DNA of 64,000 nt from Planococcus sp. SK3692. Its GTDB lineage: Bacteria; Bacillota; Bacilli; Bacillales_A; Planococcaceae. Numbering within the stretch: the first letter of the stretch is position 1; every line of letters begins with the position of its first letter. The stretch covers positions 1,364,001 through 1,428,000 of the forward strand of contig NZ_JARCHV010000002.1 in the NCBI RefSeq assembly GCF_028890485.2. Reading direction: 5' to 3'. The notes beneath the pieces are model-generated. The model saw nothing but the letters and a program-made list of their open reading frames with translations. It had not been told where the DNA came from and made no database searches. The position numbers and the translations under genes were made by a program. This document shows positions 17,178 through 26,399 of this stretch, piece by piece.

Positions 17178-18314
17178 ATGACTAGTTATAAATTACTCGC
17201 CACTGCGGCGATGGGACTTGAGTCCATCGTAGCGAACGAAGTAAAAGAACTTGGATACGAAACGACGACAGATAACGGAAAAGTGTTTTTCGAAGGCACT
17301 GCCCGGGATATTGCGAAAACGAATCTTTGGCTGCGCACCGCGGACCGCGTAAAATTGATCGCCGGCGAATTCGAAGCAACGACATTCGATGATCTGTTCG
17401 AACAGACAAAAGCGATCGAATGGGAGAAATATTTGCCAGTCGATGCAGAATTCCCGGTTCAAGGGAAATCGGTCAAATCGAAACTCCATAGCGTACCGAC
17501 CTGCCAGTCGATCGTTAAAAAAGCCATTGTCGAACGCATGAAAAAAGCGTATCACCGCAATGCTTTTTTGGATGAGTCGGGACCGCGCTTCAAGATTGAA
17601 GTGTCGATCTTGAAAGATAAAGTTCAATTATCGATCGACACGAGTGGAGCCGGACTTCATAAACGCGGCTATCGCGTCGGGCAAGGCGAAGCACCGCTGA
17701 AGGAAACATTGGCAGCTGCGCTCATCAAATTGTCTCGCTGGACGCCAGACCGTCCATTTGTTGATCCGTTCTGCGGTTCAGGGACAATCGTAATCGAAGC
17801 GGCAATGATCGGGCAAAACATCGCACCGGGCTATAACCGCGAATTTGATAGCGAACAATGGCCATGGATCGGCTCTAAGATTTGGGACGAAGTTCGCGCT
17901 GAAGCGGAAGAACAAGCGAATTACGATCAGCCGCTCAATATTCTCGGCACCGACATTGACCACAGGATGATTCAAATCGCTGAAGAAAACGTCATTGAAG
18001 CTGGATTTGCTGGGATCGTCCGCTTGCAGCAGCGCCAAGTGACTGATTTCACGACAACTGAAGAGAATGGTGTTGTCATCGGAAACCCGCCATACGGCGA
18101 GCGGATCGGTGAAGTGGAAGTGATTGAAGAAATGATCGGGGATATGGGGCAAATGTTCTCGAAATATCCGACTTGGTCTGTGTATATGCTGTCTTCAATG
18201 GAAGGCTTTGAAAAACTATACGGTCAAAAAGCGACAAAAAAACGCAAACTATACAATGGTTTTATCCGTACGGACCTGTTCCAATTCTGGGGAGAACGTC
18301 CAAAAAATAAATGA
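17178..18314 (+). CDS. ypsC: THUMP-domain 23S rRNA guanine-N2 methyltransferase (YpsC/RlmL-like)
   Basis: This 378-residue class I methyltransferase belongs to COG0116. It has an N-terminal ferredoxin-like/THUMP RNA-binding part (about 1-160) and a SAM-binding core with DPFCGSGTIVIEAA (motif I) and the catalytic NPPYGERIG (motif IV), typical of exocyclic N2-guanine methylation. It lacks the second methyltransferase domain found in E. coli RlmKL. The exact target base is not shown by sequence. ATG 17178 follows AAAGGAAG. A terminator hairpin begins 3 bases after its stop. Confidence 0.92.
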   Translation: MTSYKLLATAAMGLESIVANEVKELGYETTTDNGKVFFEGTARDIAKTNLWLRTADRVKLIAGEFEATTFDDLFEQTKAIEWEKYLPVDAEFPVQGKSVKSKLHSVPTCQSIVKKAIVERMKKAYHRNAFLDESGPRFKIEVSILKDKVQLSIDTSGAGLHKRGYRVGQGEAPLKETLAAALIKLSRWTPDRPFVDPFCGSGTIVIEAAMIGQNIAPGYNREFDSEQWPWIGSKIWDEVRAEAEEQANYDQPLNILGTDIDHRMIQIAEENVIEAGFAGIVRLQQRQVTDFTTTEENGVVIGNPPYGERIGEVEVIEEMIGDMGQMFSKYPTWSVYMLSSMEGFEKLYGQKATKKRKLYNGFIRTDLFQFWGERPKNK

Positions 18315-18317
18315 GGA

Positions 18318-18350
18318 AAACGGAAGGGCAATCCGCCCTTCCGTTTCTCT
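18318..18350 (+). terminator. Strong terminator hairpin between ypsC and ypvA
   Basis: AAACGGAAGGGC (18318-18329) and GCCCTTCCGTTT (18335-18346) form a perfect 12-bp stem with a 5-base loop, followed by CTCTGTG, so the U-tract is short. The GTGAGGGG ribosome site of ypvA begins immediately after it, leaving no room for a separate promoter. Confidence 0.8.
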
Positions 18351-18364
18351 GTGAGGGGTTTTAT

Positions 18365-20272
18365 ATGAGACAAGCATTACCATTTCCGTTATCCAAAGAC
18401 AAAACCTTCTTTGACTCATTGAACGACTGGATTGGGGATATCTTCTACGATATTTTGCCTGAAAAAGGGTATGAACTTCGCGACGAACAAATTTTCATGT
18501 CGTTTCAATTGGAAAAAGCGCTGAAAGAACGACAAGTACTTTTTGCAGAAGCTGGCGTCGGGACAGGCAAGACGATGGCGTATTTATTGCCAGCGATTGC
18601 GTATGCCCGCTACACAGGAAAGCCCGCACTCATTTCTTGTGCCGATGAAGCGCTGATTGAGCAATTGGTGAAAAAAGGCGGGGACATCGACCGCTTGGAT
18701 GAGTTGTTCAATTTGAACCTAGATGTGCGCCTTGCAAAATCGCGCGACCAGTATTTATGCTTACAACGTTTCGAAGGAGCAAAGAAACGCAGCGAAGCAG
18801 ATTTTCTCGACCATATCGAAGACACACTTCCCGAGTTCGTCAACAAAACCTATTCGATGCAGCAAATGTACCCGTATGGCGAACGCTCAAGCTTTCCGGA
18901 ACTAACGGATGACCAGTGGCAGCAAGTCAATTACCATCCGATTCAAAACTGCAATGCCTGTGATATGCGCAATAAATGCGGGCAGACGCTTCACCGCAAT
19001 CATTACCGGGAAGCGACGGACCTTGTTATCTGCTCACATGACTTCTTGATGGAGCATATTTGGACGAAAGAAAACCGCAAACACGAAGGTCAGGCGCCGT
19101 TGCTTCCGGAAGTTTCACAAATCGTGCTCGATGAAGGCCATTTACTCGAGTTCGCGGCACAGCGAGCGCTCACATACGAGGTGCAGGAAAGCTCGCTTTA
19201 CGATGTGACGGAAAAAGTCATGGTCGATGGCGTCCGTGAAAAGACACTTGGCCTTATCGAACGGACCATCGATTTGCATACGGAATTCTTCCGTGTGCTG
19301 CGCAGCAATTTGATTCCAAGCGAAGAAGATCGAAAAGCGATCCAAGAAGACCCACTATTGAAACGTATCGGGACGGAATTAATCCGCACCGTCGATAGCC
19401 TACTGGAAGAGTTTGTCTTCGAAGGTGAATTGTTTAGCATCCCCGAATACGAGTTGAACTTGGCCGAGGAATATTTCGAGCAGTATAACTTCTCGATGGG
19501 CTTATTCGTTGAAAATGGCGATGCCATCAGCTGGCTTGAAGAAAAAGACGAAATCGAAACCTTGGTCATCATGCCACGCCTGGTGACGGATATTCTCGAG
19601 GAAAAACTATTCGACGGCAAACTGCCGATTGTCTTTTCATCCGCCACATTGTCCGTCGCAAAAGATTTCACCTATTTGGCGGATACTTTGGGTATCGACA
19701 ATTTTGAATCGTTCTCGGTGCCATCTCCGTTTGAATACGAAGAAGTGATGGAAATCTTTAAGCATCCCGTCGCACAGGAAGCAAAAGCAACAAAAGTACT
19801 GGAACTGATAGCGGAAGGCGGCCAAACATTGGTATTATTCAAATCAAATGCCGCCATGCAATCCTTCAAACGTGCAGTGCCGAAAGACTCTCCGCTTGCC
19901 ATCGAGTTCGAGGGCGACCGCGAGTTATCGTCCGTCGTGCGTGATTTCCAGGAAGGCAAATTCCAAGTGTTGTGTTCACACCATCTATGGGAAGGAATGG
20001 ATTTGCCGGGAGATGCCTTGACCAAGGTCATCATCGTCGACTTGCCGATGCCGCCGAGTGATCCGGTATTCGACGCCAAGCGCAAATTCAGTGAACATCC
20101 GCTAGAAGAGATTGATTTACCGTTTATGCAGCTGCGCCTTCAACAAGGCGTCGGGCGCCTCATCCGTTCTTCTTCCGATCATGGCGAAATCCATTTGCTG
20201 TTGACCGAAGAGGAGTTGCGCATTGAACATCTCTGGCAGAACGTTTTGCCAGTGCCGGCGAAAAATCGCTAA
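18365..20272 (+). CDS. ypvA: DinG/XPD-family ATP-dependent helicase YpvA
   Basis: This 635-residue superfamily 2 helicase corresponds to B. subtilis YpvA. Walker A is EAGVGTGKT (about residues 61-69), the Walker B box is VLDEGHLLEF, and the C-terminal motif VI is QQGVGRLIRSSSDHG. Cysteines in YLCLQRF and NCNACDMRNKC fit the four-cysteine iron-sulfur cluster of XPD-like helicases, which the longer dinG product lacks. ATG 18365 follows GAGGGG. A start 54 bases upstream would run through the terminator hairpin and is rejected. Confidence 0.9.
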   Translation: MRQALPFPLSKDKTFFDSLNDWIGDIFYDILPEKGYELRDEQIFMSFQLEKALKERQVLFAEAGVGTGKTMAYLLPAIAYARYTGKPALISCADEALIEQLVKKGGDIDRLDELFNLNLDVRLAKSRDQYLCLQRFEGAKKRSEADFLDHIEDTLPEFVNKTYSMQQMYPYGERSSFPELTDDQWQQVNYHPIQNCNACDMRNKCGQTLHRNHYREATDLVICSHDFLMEHIWTKENRKHEGQAPLLPEVSQIVLDEGHLLEFAAQRALTYEVQESSLYDVTEKVMVDGVREKTLGLIERTIDLHTEFFRVLRSNLIPSEEDRKAIQEDPLLKRIGTELIRTVDSLLEEFVFEGELFSIPEYELNLAEEYFEQYNFSMGLFVENGDAISWLEEKDEIETLVIMPRLVTDILEEKLFDGKLPIVFSSATLSVAKDFTYLADTLGIDNFESFSVPSPFEYEEVMEIFKHPVAQEAKATKVLELIAEGGQTLVLFKSNAAMQSFKRAVPKDSPLAIEFEGDRELSSVVRDFQEGKFQVLCSHHLWEGMDLPGDALTKVIIVDLPMPPSDPVFDAKRKFSEHPLEEIDLPFMQLRLQQGVGRLIRSSSDHGEIHLLLTEEELRIEHLWQNVLPVPAKNR

Positions 20273-20289
20273 ATAGTATAGAAACGATG

Positions 20290-20325
20290 CATCAGCGGGG
20301 AATTAGCCCGCTGATTTTTTTTTAT
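20290..20325 (+). terminator. Intrinsic terminator after ypvA
   Basis: ATCAGCGGG and CCCGCTGAT pair around a short loop and are followed by nine T. Confidence 0.92.
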
Positions 20326-20394
20326 CTTTTGCCGCTATTCCGCCTATAGAAACGAATTTCCCGAAAGCTGATGCGGCAGGAAAAAGGCTCCTTA

Positions 20395-20403
20395 TGATAC
20401 AAT
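20395..20403 (+). promoter_or_regulatory. Extended -10 promoter of ypwA
   Basis: TG-A-TACAAT lies 26-34 bases before the GTG start. No clear -35 is visible. Confidence 0.5.
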
Positions 20404-20428
20404 AGACCGGAAAAGAAGGAGGAATATT

Positions 20429-21928
20429 GTGTCAATGGAACAACAATTCAGGGAACTACACCAGAAAATGACAAGCTATAACGAAGCCATCTCCTTGCTG
20501 TACTGGGATATGAGGACAGGCGCGCCGAAAAAGGGCCAGGACTTGCGTTCAGAGACGATCGGGACTTTGTCTTCAGAACTATTTGCGATGTCGACTTCCG
20601 ATGAGTATGGCAAGCTGCTCACAGAACTGAAAAAGCAAGATGGCTTGTCGAACGCGATGCAGCGCTCAGTGGAAGAAGCAGACCGTGAATATCAATTGAA
20701 TGCCAAAATCCCGCCGAAAGAATACCGCGAGTTCGTCGTCTTGACGAGCAAAGCGGAATCCGTATGGGAAGAGGCGAAAGAGCAGTCAGATTTCGCCATG
20801 TTTCAACCATATCTTGAACAACTTGTGGAAACGACGCGCCGTTTTGTCGGCTACTGGGGCATGAAAAATGGCAGCGTCTACAATACCTTACTCGATCAGT
20901 ATGAACCAGGCGTCACAACCGAACAGTTGGATCGGGTATTCGGGCAATTGAGAGACCGCATCGTGCCGCTCGTCAAAAAAATCCAGGAGTCTGGAAATCA
21001 ACCGAAAACCGAATTTTTGTATGGGCATTTCCCGAAACAAGCCCAGCAAGATTTCAGCTTGGATGTGTTGAGCCAGTTGGGCTATGATTTCGAAGCGGGA
21101 CGACTGGACGAAACAGTCCATCCGTTCATGATCGCAGTGAACCGAGGCGATGTCCGGGTAACGACGAAATACGACGAACAGGATTTTCGGACGGCTGTCT
21201 TCGGCACGATCCACGAGGCGGGCCATGCTTTGTATGAACAAAACATCAGCAGTGAGTTAAGCGGCTTGCCGGTTGACGGTGGCTCATCGATGGGCATTCA
21301 TGAATCACAGTCTTTGTTCTTTGAAAATTTTGTCGGGCGCAACGAAGCATTCTGGCGTCATAATTATGAGAAATTCCTATCATATGCGCCGGAGTCGTTC
21401 CAGCAAGTGGCGCTGGATGAATTCCTCGCAGCCATTAATGAATCAAAACCTTCCTTGATCCGCATCGAAGCCGATGAGTTAACTTATGCACTACATATCA
21501 TGATTCGTTATGAATTGGAAAAAGGTTTATTCGACGGAGACTACGAAGTGAAGGATCTACCCGTTTTGTGGAACGACAAATACGAGGAATACTTAGGAAT
21601 TCGTCCACAGCATGACGGAGAAGGCGTGCTTCAAGATGTCCACTGGGCAGGCGGCAGCTTTGGCTATTTCCCTTCTTATGCATTAGGACTGTTGTATGCA
21701 GCGCAATTTAAGAAGGCCATGCAAAAAGACATTCCGAATTTCGATGAATTGTTGGCAACTGGAAAAGTCGGCCCAGTCACCGAATGGCTGACGGAGAAAG
21801 TCCATCGTCACGGAGCTGTCAAAAAACCGCTTGAGCTTTTGCAAGATGCGACTGGTGAAGGCTTGAATGGAAATCATTTGGCTGAATACTTGGAAGCGAA
21901 ATACACCAAAATTTATCAATTGGACTAA
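20429..21928 (+). CDS. ypwA: M32-family metallocarboxypeptidase (Taq carboxypeptidase type)
   Basis: This 499-residue cytoplasmic zinc carboxypeptidase removes C-terminal residues from peptides. The HExxH zinc motif is in TIHEAGHALYE, with the third ligand expected in GIHESQSLFFEN. The family signatures DVHWAGGSFGYFPSY and IRPQHDGEGVLQDVHW are present. It is close to B. subtilis YpwA in size and position. GTG 20429 sits 6 bases after AAGGAGG; ATG 20435 is the alternative. It has its own promoter and terminators on both sides of the unit it forms with the following SDR gene. Confidence 0.95.
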   Translation: MSMEQQFRELHQKMTSYNEAISLLYWDMRTGAPKKGQDLRSETIGTLSSELFAMSTSDEYGKLLTELKKQDGLSNAMQRSVEEADREYQLNAKIPPKEYREFVVLTSKAESVWEEAKEQSDFAMFQPYLEQLVETTRRFVGYWGMKNGSVYNTLLDQYEPGVTTEQLDRVFGQLRDRIVPLVKKIQESGNQPKTEFLYGHFPKQAQQDFSLDVLSQLGYDFEAGRLDETVHPFMIAVNRGDVRVTTKYDEQDFRTAVFGTIHEAGHALYEQNISSELSGLPVDGGSSMGIHESQSLFFENFVGRNEAFWRHNYEKFLSYAPESFQQVALDEFLAAINESKPSLIRIEADELTYALHIMIRYELEKGLFDGDYEVKDLPVLWNDKYEEYLGIRPQHDGEGVLQDVHWAGGSFGYFPSYALGLLYAAQFKKAMQKDIPNFDELLATGKVGPVTEWLTEKVHRHGAVKKPLELLQDATGEGLNGNHLAEYLEAKYTKIYQLD

Positions 21929-21965
21929 AAAGAGCAGTTGAAAATGACTGAAGGGGGATTTACCT

Positions 21966-22724
21966 GTGTTGGCATCTTTTCGTTTGGAAGGCAAGACCGC
22001 AATCGTGACCGGAGCTGGAAAAGGTATTGGGCGTGCGATTGCGTTAGCACTCGGTGAAGCAGGAGCGAACGTCCTGCTAGTCGCAAGGACTGAAAGCGAC
22101 CTCGAGCAAGTGATGCAAGAAATGGCGGGTGATCGCACATCCTATGCAGTTGCAGATGTGACCGACCGAAACGATATTCAATCGGCAGTTGAAACGGCGA
22201 TTGAACGGTTCGGGAGCGTCGATATCCTGGTTAATAATGCAGGGATGAATATTCGTTCGAAACTAGATGATGCGACTGACAGCGAATGGCATAAAATCAT
22301 GGATACCAATACGCAAAGTGTATTCATGTTTTCCCAGGAAGCAGCCAAGCATATGAATAAAGGGGCTTCGATCATCAACGTCAGTTCTGTCGGCGGCGAC
22401 AGGGCGCTAAAAACCGGTGTCATCTATGCAGCTTCTAAAGCGGCGATTATTCAAATGACTAAAGTGATGGCGATGGAATGGGGCGAGCGAGGAATCCGCG
22501 TCAATGCAATAGGCCCGTGGTATTTCCGTACGCCGCTTACGGAAAACGTGCTTTCAGATTGGGACTACTTGGATTCGATCCTTGCAGTGACACCGCTCAA
22601 ACGCGTCGGCGAGTTGCCGGAAGTGGCTTCTCCTGTCGTGTTCCTCGCATCGGACGCAGCGGGCTATATCACGGGACAAACCTTGTTCATCGACGGTGGC
22701 ATGTCGATCCACGGCTTTTCCTGA
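21966..22724 (+). CDS. Short-chain dehydrogenase/reductase
   Basis: This 252-residue NAD(P)-dependent SDR has the cofactor motif TGAGKGIG (15-22 or so), NNAG, catalytic Ser in VSSVGG, YAASK (Tyr and Lys), and a C-terminal YITGQTLFIDGG. It resembles gluconate 5-dehydrogenase and 3-oxoacyl-ACP reductase-like members; the substrate cannot be told from sequence. GTG 21966 lies 8 bases after AAGGGGG; TTG 21969 is possible. It follows ypwA by 37 bases and ends in a terminator. Confidence 0.9.
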   Translation: MLASFRLEGKTAIVTGAGKGIGRAIALALGEAGANVLLVARTESDLEQVMQEMAGDRTSYAVADVTDRNDIQSAVETAIERFGSVDILVNNAGMNIRSKLDDATDSEWHKIMDTNTQSVFMFSQEAAKHMNKGASIINVSSVGGDRALKTGVIYAASKAAIIQMTKVMAMEWGERGIRVNAIGPWYFRTPLTENVLSDWDYLDSILAVTPLKRVGELPEVASPVVFLASDAAGYITGQTLFIDGGMSIHGFS

Positions 22725-22726
22725 AG

Positions 22727-22757
22727 AAACATCCTTCCAGTAATGGAAGGATGTTTT
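22727..22757 (+). terminator. Intrinsic terminator after the SDR gene
   Basis: AAACATCCTTCCA and TGGAAGGATGTTT pair around GTAA, followed by T residues. Confidence 0.92.
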
Positions 22758-22775
22758 TCGTTCCGCTGGAAAAAA

Positions 22776-22784
22776 TGATATGAT
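22776..22784 (+). promoter_or_regulatory. Possible extended -10 promoter of dynA
   Basis: TG-A-TATGAT lies 31-39 bases before the dynA ATG, giving a leader of about 25 bases. Confidence 0.45.
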
Positions 22785-22815
22785 GAATAGAAGTAACGGT
22801 GAAGGAGATATACAT

Positions 22816-25800
22816 ATGACAGCGACAGACCACAAACAAGAATTAATCGAAACAGCGCATCTTTACCGGATTTTTAAAGATAACGATGACACGGAACGTG
22901 AAGAAAAAGCAGAATTATTTGCGCGCAAAATCTTGAAAGACCAATTTATCATCGGCTTTGCCGGCCATTTCTCCTCCGGAAAATCGTCGATGATCAACGC
23001 GTTGACGGGCGAGACGCTATTGCCGTCGAGCCCGATCCCGACAAGCGCGAACATCGTCAACGTCCACAAGGCGGAAACAGACTATGCCATCGTCAACCGC
23101 AGGGGAGACCGCCCCGTGCATTTCCCTGAGAATTATGATTTCCAGGCAGTCAAGGATTTTTGCAAGAGCGGCGATGTCACACAAATCGACATTGGGCACT
23201 CGACTTCCGTGTTGCCAGAAGGCATCACTGTCATGGATACGCCAGGCGTCGATTCAACGGACGACGCCCATCGAATGTCGACAGAATCGGCATTGCATGT
23301 GGCTGACATGGTATTTTACGTCATGGATTACAACCATGTGCAATCCGAGCTCAATTTCAATTTCACGCGGGAGTTGCAGAAGTACACGGATCTATATTTA
23401 ATCGTCAACCAGATCGATAAGCACCAGGAAAGCGAGATGTCGTTCGCGGAATTCCAGCAATCGGTCTCAGATAGTTTTTCCGCTTGGGGCGTTGAACCGA
23501 AAGGCATCTTTTTTACCTCATTAAAAGTCCACGACTTCCCGGGCAATGAATTTTCCGATGTGAAACAGCTCGTTTCCTCGGTCATGGACAATTGGCAAGG
23601 GCATATCGGCGAAGCTTCAGCTTCAGCACTTCGTCAATTAAAAGATGAGCACATAGGATTTTTGGAAGATGAAAAAGCGGAGCGGCTTGAAGCGTTCACG
23701 AACGTGTTATCAGAGGAAGAATGGGCTGCTCGTGAAGACTTGAAAAAAGAACACGAACTGATCAAGCGCCGTAGTTCTGTCCAGGATTATGACAATTGGC
23801 GATCGAATTTCGAGAAAAAGCGCAAAGAACTGCTCGAAAATGCCAATATCATGCCTTATGAAGTGAGGGACGCGCTGAGTGCTTATATAGAAGCGCGCCA
23901 ACCCGGATTCAAAGTGGGCTTGTTGTTCAGCGGCAAGAAAACCGAAGAAGAACGGGAAAACCGCAAAATAGATCTTCAAGATAAGCTGTCAAAAACGATC
24001 GACTCGCAAATGTCGGGCCATTTGAAAAAGCTGATGAAAACATCCTTGCGTGAAGCGGGTCTCTTAACAGATACCGAATCGCTTGCAATCGACAAACTGA
24101 AATTCGATTTGCCGTTTTCAGTCGTTGAGGAGAATGTTCCCGAGACTACTACAATGACTGCGGATACCGTCCTCAATGTCAGCAAAAGCCTAACTGCTCA
24201 GGTGCAGCGCTGGCTGATACAGGAAACTGATCCATGGAAAGCACGCCAACAGGAAGGCTTTGAAGGGCTTCCAGACGATGCGGGTGTGGAAATCGACATG
24301 AAATCCGAGTCGCTTGAACAAAAGGTACTGGCTATTCGGACGCTCGAGGAAATGGATACGGCAATCGATAAAGTGAAAAAATCCTTCACTGCCATTTTGC
24401 CGAAACAAATGGACGCAGCAGAAAAACAAGTAGCCGCTTGGCACGATGCGTTTCATTTGTCGGCTGAAGACATGGTGGAATTTACGCCATCGATGCTCGA
24501 AGAGGCTGAACAACAGCAATGGGATGATGGCGAAAAAGCTCCAGCACATGAGCTTGCATCGTTTGATGAACAGCAAGTGCTGTCACGTGTGAAAAAAACG
24601 GCTGATATTTTAGAGCCGGTGCGCGGATTTTCGGAAACGGTCGAGTATTTGAAACGCAAAGCGAAGCGTTTGGAAGGACAGGAGTTCACTATCGCCTTGT
24701 TTGGCGCGTTCAGTGCCGGAAAATCTTCGTTCTCAAATGCCTTGATGGGCGAGACGGTGCTGCCGGTCTCCCCGAACCCGACGACCGCGACCATCAACCG
24801 TATCCGCCCAGTGAGCGACGCCCATCCGCACGAGACTGCAGATGTACGTTTGAAAACCATATCGGCAATGACCGAAGACGTCAAAAATTCATTTGCCGTG
24901 TTCGGCGTGAAAGTGGAAACGCTGGAACAAGCGTATGCGAAAATCGATGCGCTGCCGGATGAAGCGACGACCGAACAACAAATCCATAAATCGTTCTTGC
25001 TGGCATTCAAGAGCGGGTACGAATCCTTTAGCCGGCATCTCGGGGAAACTCTGCGCGTCAACCGTGAAGAGTTCGGCTTGTATGTCGCCAAAGAAGAACG
25101 CAGTTGTTTTGTAGAGGAAATCGATTTTTATTTTGATTGCGAGCTGACTAGAAACGGTGTTACCCTAGTGGACACGCCAGGAGCGGATTCGATTAATGCG
25201 CGCCACACAAATGTCGCGTTTGAATACATCCGCAATGCGGACGCCGTGTTGTTCATCACGTATTACAACCACGCATTTGCACGCGCGGACCGCGAATTTT
25301 TGATCCAGCTCGGACGCGTGAAAGACGCTTTTGAAATGGACAAGATGTTCTTTGTCGTCAATGCTATCGATTTGGCGAATAATGAAGAGGAAAAGCAGGC
25401 AGTCATCGATTATGTCGGAAATGAGTTGCAGCGCTTCGGCATCCGGTTCCCACGCCTGTTTGGGGTTTCGAGCCTGCAAGCCTTGAAAGACCGCGACATT
25501 TCCGGCATGCCTGAGTTCGAAGAGAACTTCCAGCATTTCCTGAAAGAAGAGCTGAAAGGGATGGCGGTCCAGTCGCTGTCAGAAGAAGAACAAAAGACCG
25601 TCGACCGTTTCCGCAATTTGATTCAGTCGACTGAAAAGAACCTGGAACGCAAAGACGAGCGTCTGGAAGAATTGAAGCAATTGGAACAGAAAGTGCGCAA
25701 ACGCTATAGTGAAACGATGGCGCCAGTATTGGAGCAAGAAGCGAGCCAAGAAATCGGCGAATTATTGTATTATGTGAAGCAGCGCGTGTTCTACCGCTTT

Positions 25801-26397
25801 AACGATTTCTTTAAGGAAGCTTTCAATCCCTCGCTGTTTTCAAGAGAAGCGTCGAAGTTAGCGCTTGATACGGCATTGCGCGATTTGCGTGAAATGACGG
25901 CTTTCGATTTCCAACAGGAAATGAGAGTAACCAATTTGCGCCTTGCACGGTTTGTAGAGAAAAAATTGACGGAACGCTTTAAAGACGATGCTGCCAAATT
26001 GAAGGATTGGAATTCGGAGTTTTCGTTCCTTCCATATGAAGTGAAAGAAGCCCAGCTGCTCGAAGCGGGACAACCGTTTGGCGATGCTGATTATTCCACG
26101 GCCAAATCGTATTATAAAAACAACAAGAGCTTTTTCGAAAAAAACGAAAAAGAAGCGATGCGCGACGCCCTACAAGGCATGATGGAACCGGACGCCGGAC
26201 GCTATTTGGAGCAGGAAAAAGCCGCGTTGACCGAATGGGCGGAGTTCTGGATCGAACAGGAAGCGGAAGGGCTCCGTCAGCATCTGTTGCGCCAGGCGAT
26301 CGAGCAGATCGAATCTGAGCGCAGCCTGCTGCAGCAAAGCGAAATTTTGGCGCAATGGAAACAATTGCATGAAAAATTGATGGAAGGCAGGGGATAA
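22816..26397 (+). CDS. dynA: Tandem dynamin-like GTPase DynA
   Basis: This 1193-residue protein contains two complete dynamin modules in one chain, like B. subtilis DynA (YpbR). The first P-loop is GHFSSGKSS (near residue 52), with DTPGVDSTDD and NQIDK; the second is GAFSAGKSS (near residue 634), with DTPGADSIN and NAIDL. Each GTPase is followed by long helical stalk regions. In B. subtilis the protein mediates membrane fusion and protects against membrane damage and phage. ATG 22816 follows AAGGAG; the frame is open 36 bases upstream but without a ribosome site. It is followed 2 bases later by a sulfurtransferase gene. Confidence 0.95.
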   Translation: MTATDHKQELIETAHLYRIFKDNDDTEREEKAELFARKILKDQFIIGFAGHFSSGKSSMINALTGETLLPSSPIPTSANIVNVHKAETDYAIVNRRGDRPVHFPENYDFQAVKDFCKSGDVTQIDIGHSTSVLPEGITVMDTPGVDSTDDAHRMSTESALHVADMVFYVMDYNHVQSELNFNFTRELQKYTDLYLIVNQIDKHQESEMSFAEFQQSVSDSFSAWGVEPKGIFFTSLKVHDFPGNEFSDVKQLVSSVMDNWQGHIGEASASALRQLKDEHIGFLEDEKAERLEAFTNVLSEEEWAAREDLKKEHELIKRRSSVQDYDNWRSNFEKKRKELLENANIMPYEVRDALSAYIEARQPGFKVGLLFSGKKTEEERENRKIDLQDKLSKTIDSQMSGHLKKLMKTSLREAGLLTDTESLAIDKLKFDLPFSVVEENVPETTTMTADTVLNVSKSLTAQVQRWLIQETDPWKARQQEGFEGLPDDAGVEIDMKSESLEQKVLAIRTLEEMDTAIDKVKKSFTAILPKQMDAAEKQVAAWHDAFHLSAEDMVEFTPSMLEEAEQQQWDDGEKAPAHELASFDEQQVLSRVKKTADILEPVRGFSETVEYLKRKAKRLEGQEFTIALFGAFSAGKSSFSNALMGETVLPVSPNPTTATINRIRPVSDAHPHETADVRLKTISAMTEDVKNSFAVFGVKVETLEQAYAKIDALPDEATTEQQIHKSFLLAFKSGYESFSRHLGETLRVNREEFGLYVAKEERSCFVEEIDFYFDCELTRNGVTLVDTPGADSINARHTNVAFEYIRNADAVLFITYYNHAFARADREFLIQLGRVKDAFEMDKMFFVVNAIDLANNEEEKQAVIDYVGNELQRFGIRFPRLFGVSSLQALKDRDISGMPEFEENFQHFLKEELKGMAVQSLSEEEQKTVDRFRNLIQSTEKNLERKDERLEELKQLEQKVRKRYSETMAPVLEQEASQEIGELLYYVKQRVFYRFNDFFKEAFNPSLFSREASKLALDTALRDLREMTAFDFQQEMRVTNLRLARFVEKKLTERFKDDAAKLKDWNSEFSFLPYEVKEAQLLEAGQPFGDADYSTAKSYYKNNKSFFEKNEKEAMRDALQGMMEPDAGRYLEQEKAALTEWAEFWIEQEAEGLRQHLLRQAIEQIESERSLLQQSEILAQWKQLHEKLMEGRG

Positions 26398-26399
26398 AT

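Noticed and set aside
18311-18364. Earlier start for ypvA at ATG 18311
   Set aside because: It would translate through the terminator hairpin and lacks a ribosome site; ATG 18365 has GAGGGG.
24453-25091. 212-codon minus-strand frame inside dynA
   Set aside because: Antisense to the second dynamin GTPase; Ser/Ala-rich composition is typical of a shadow.
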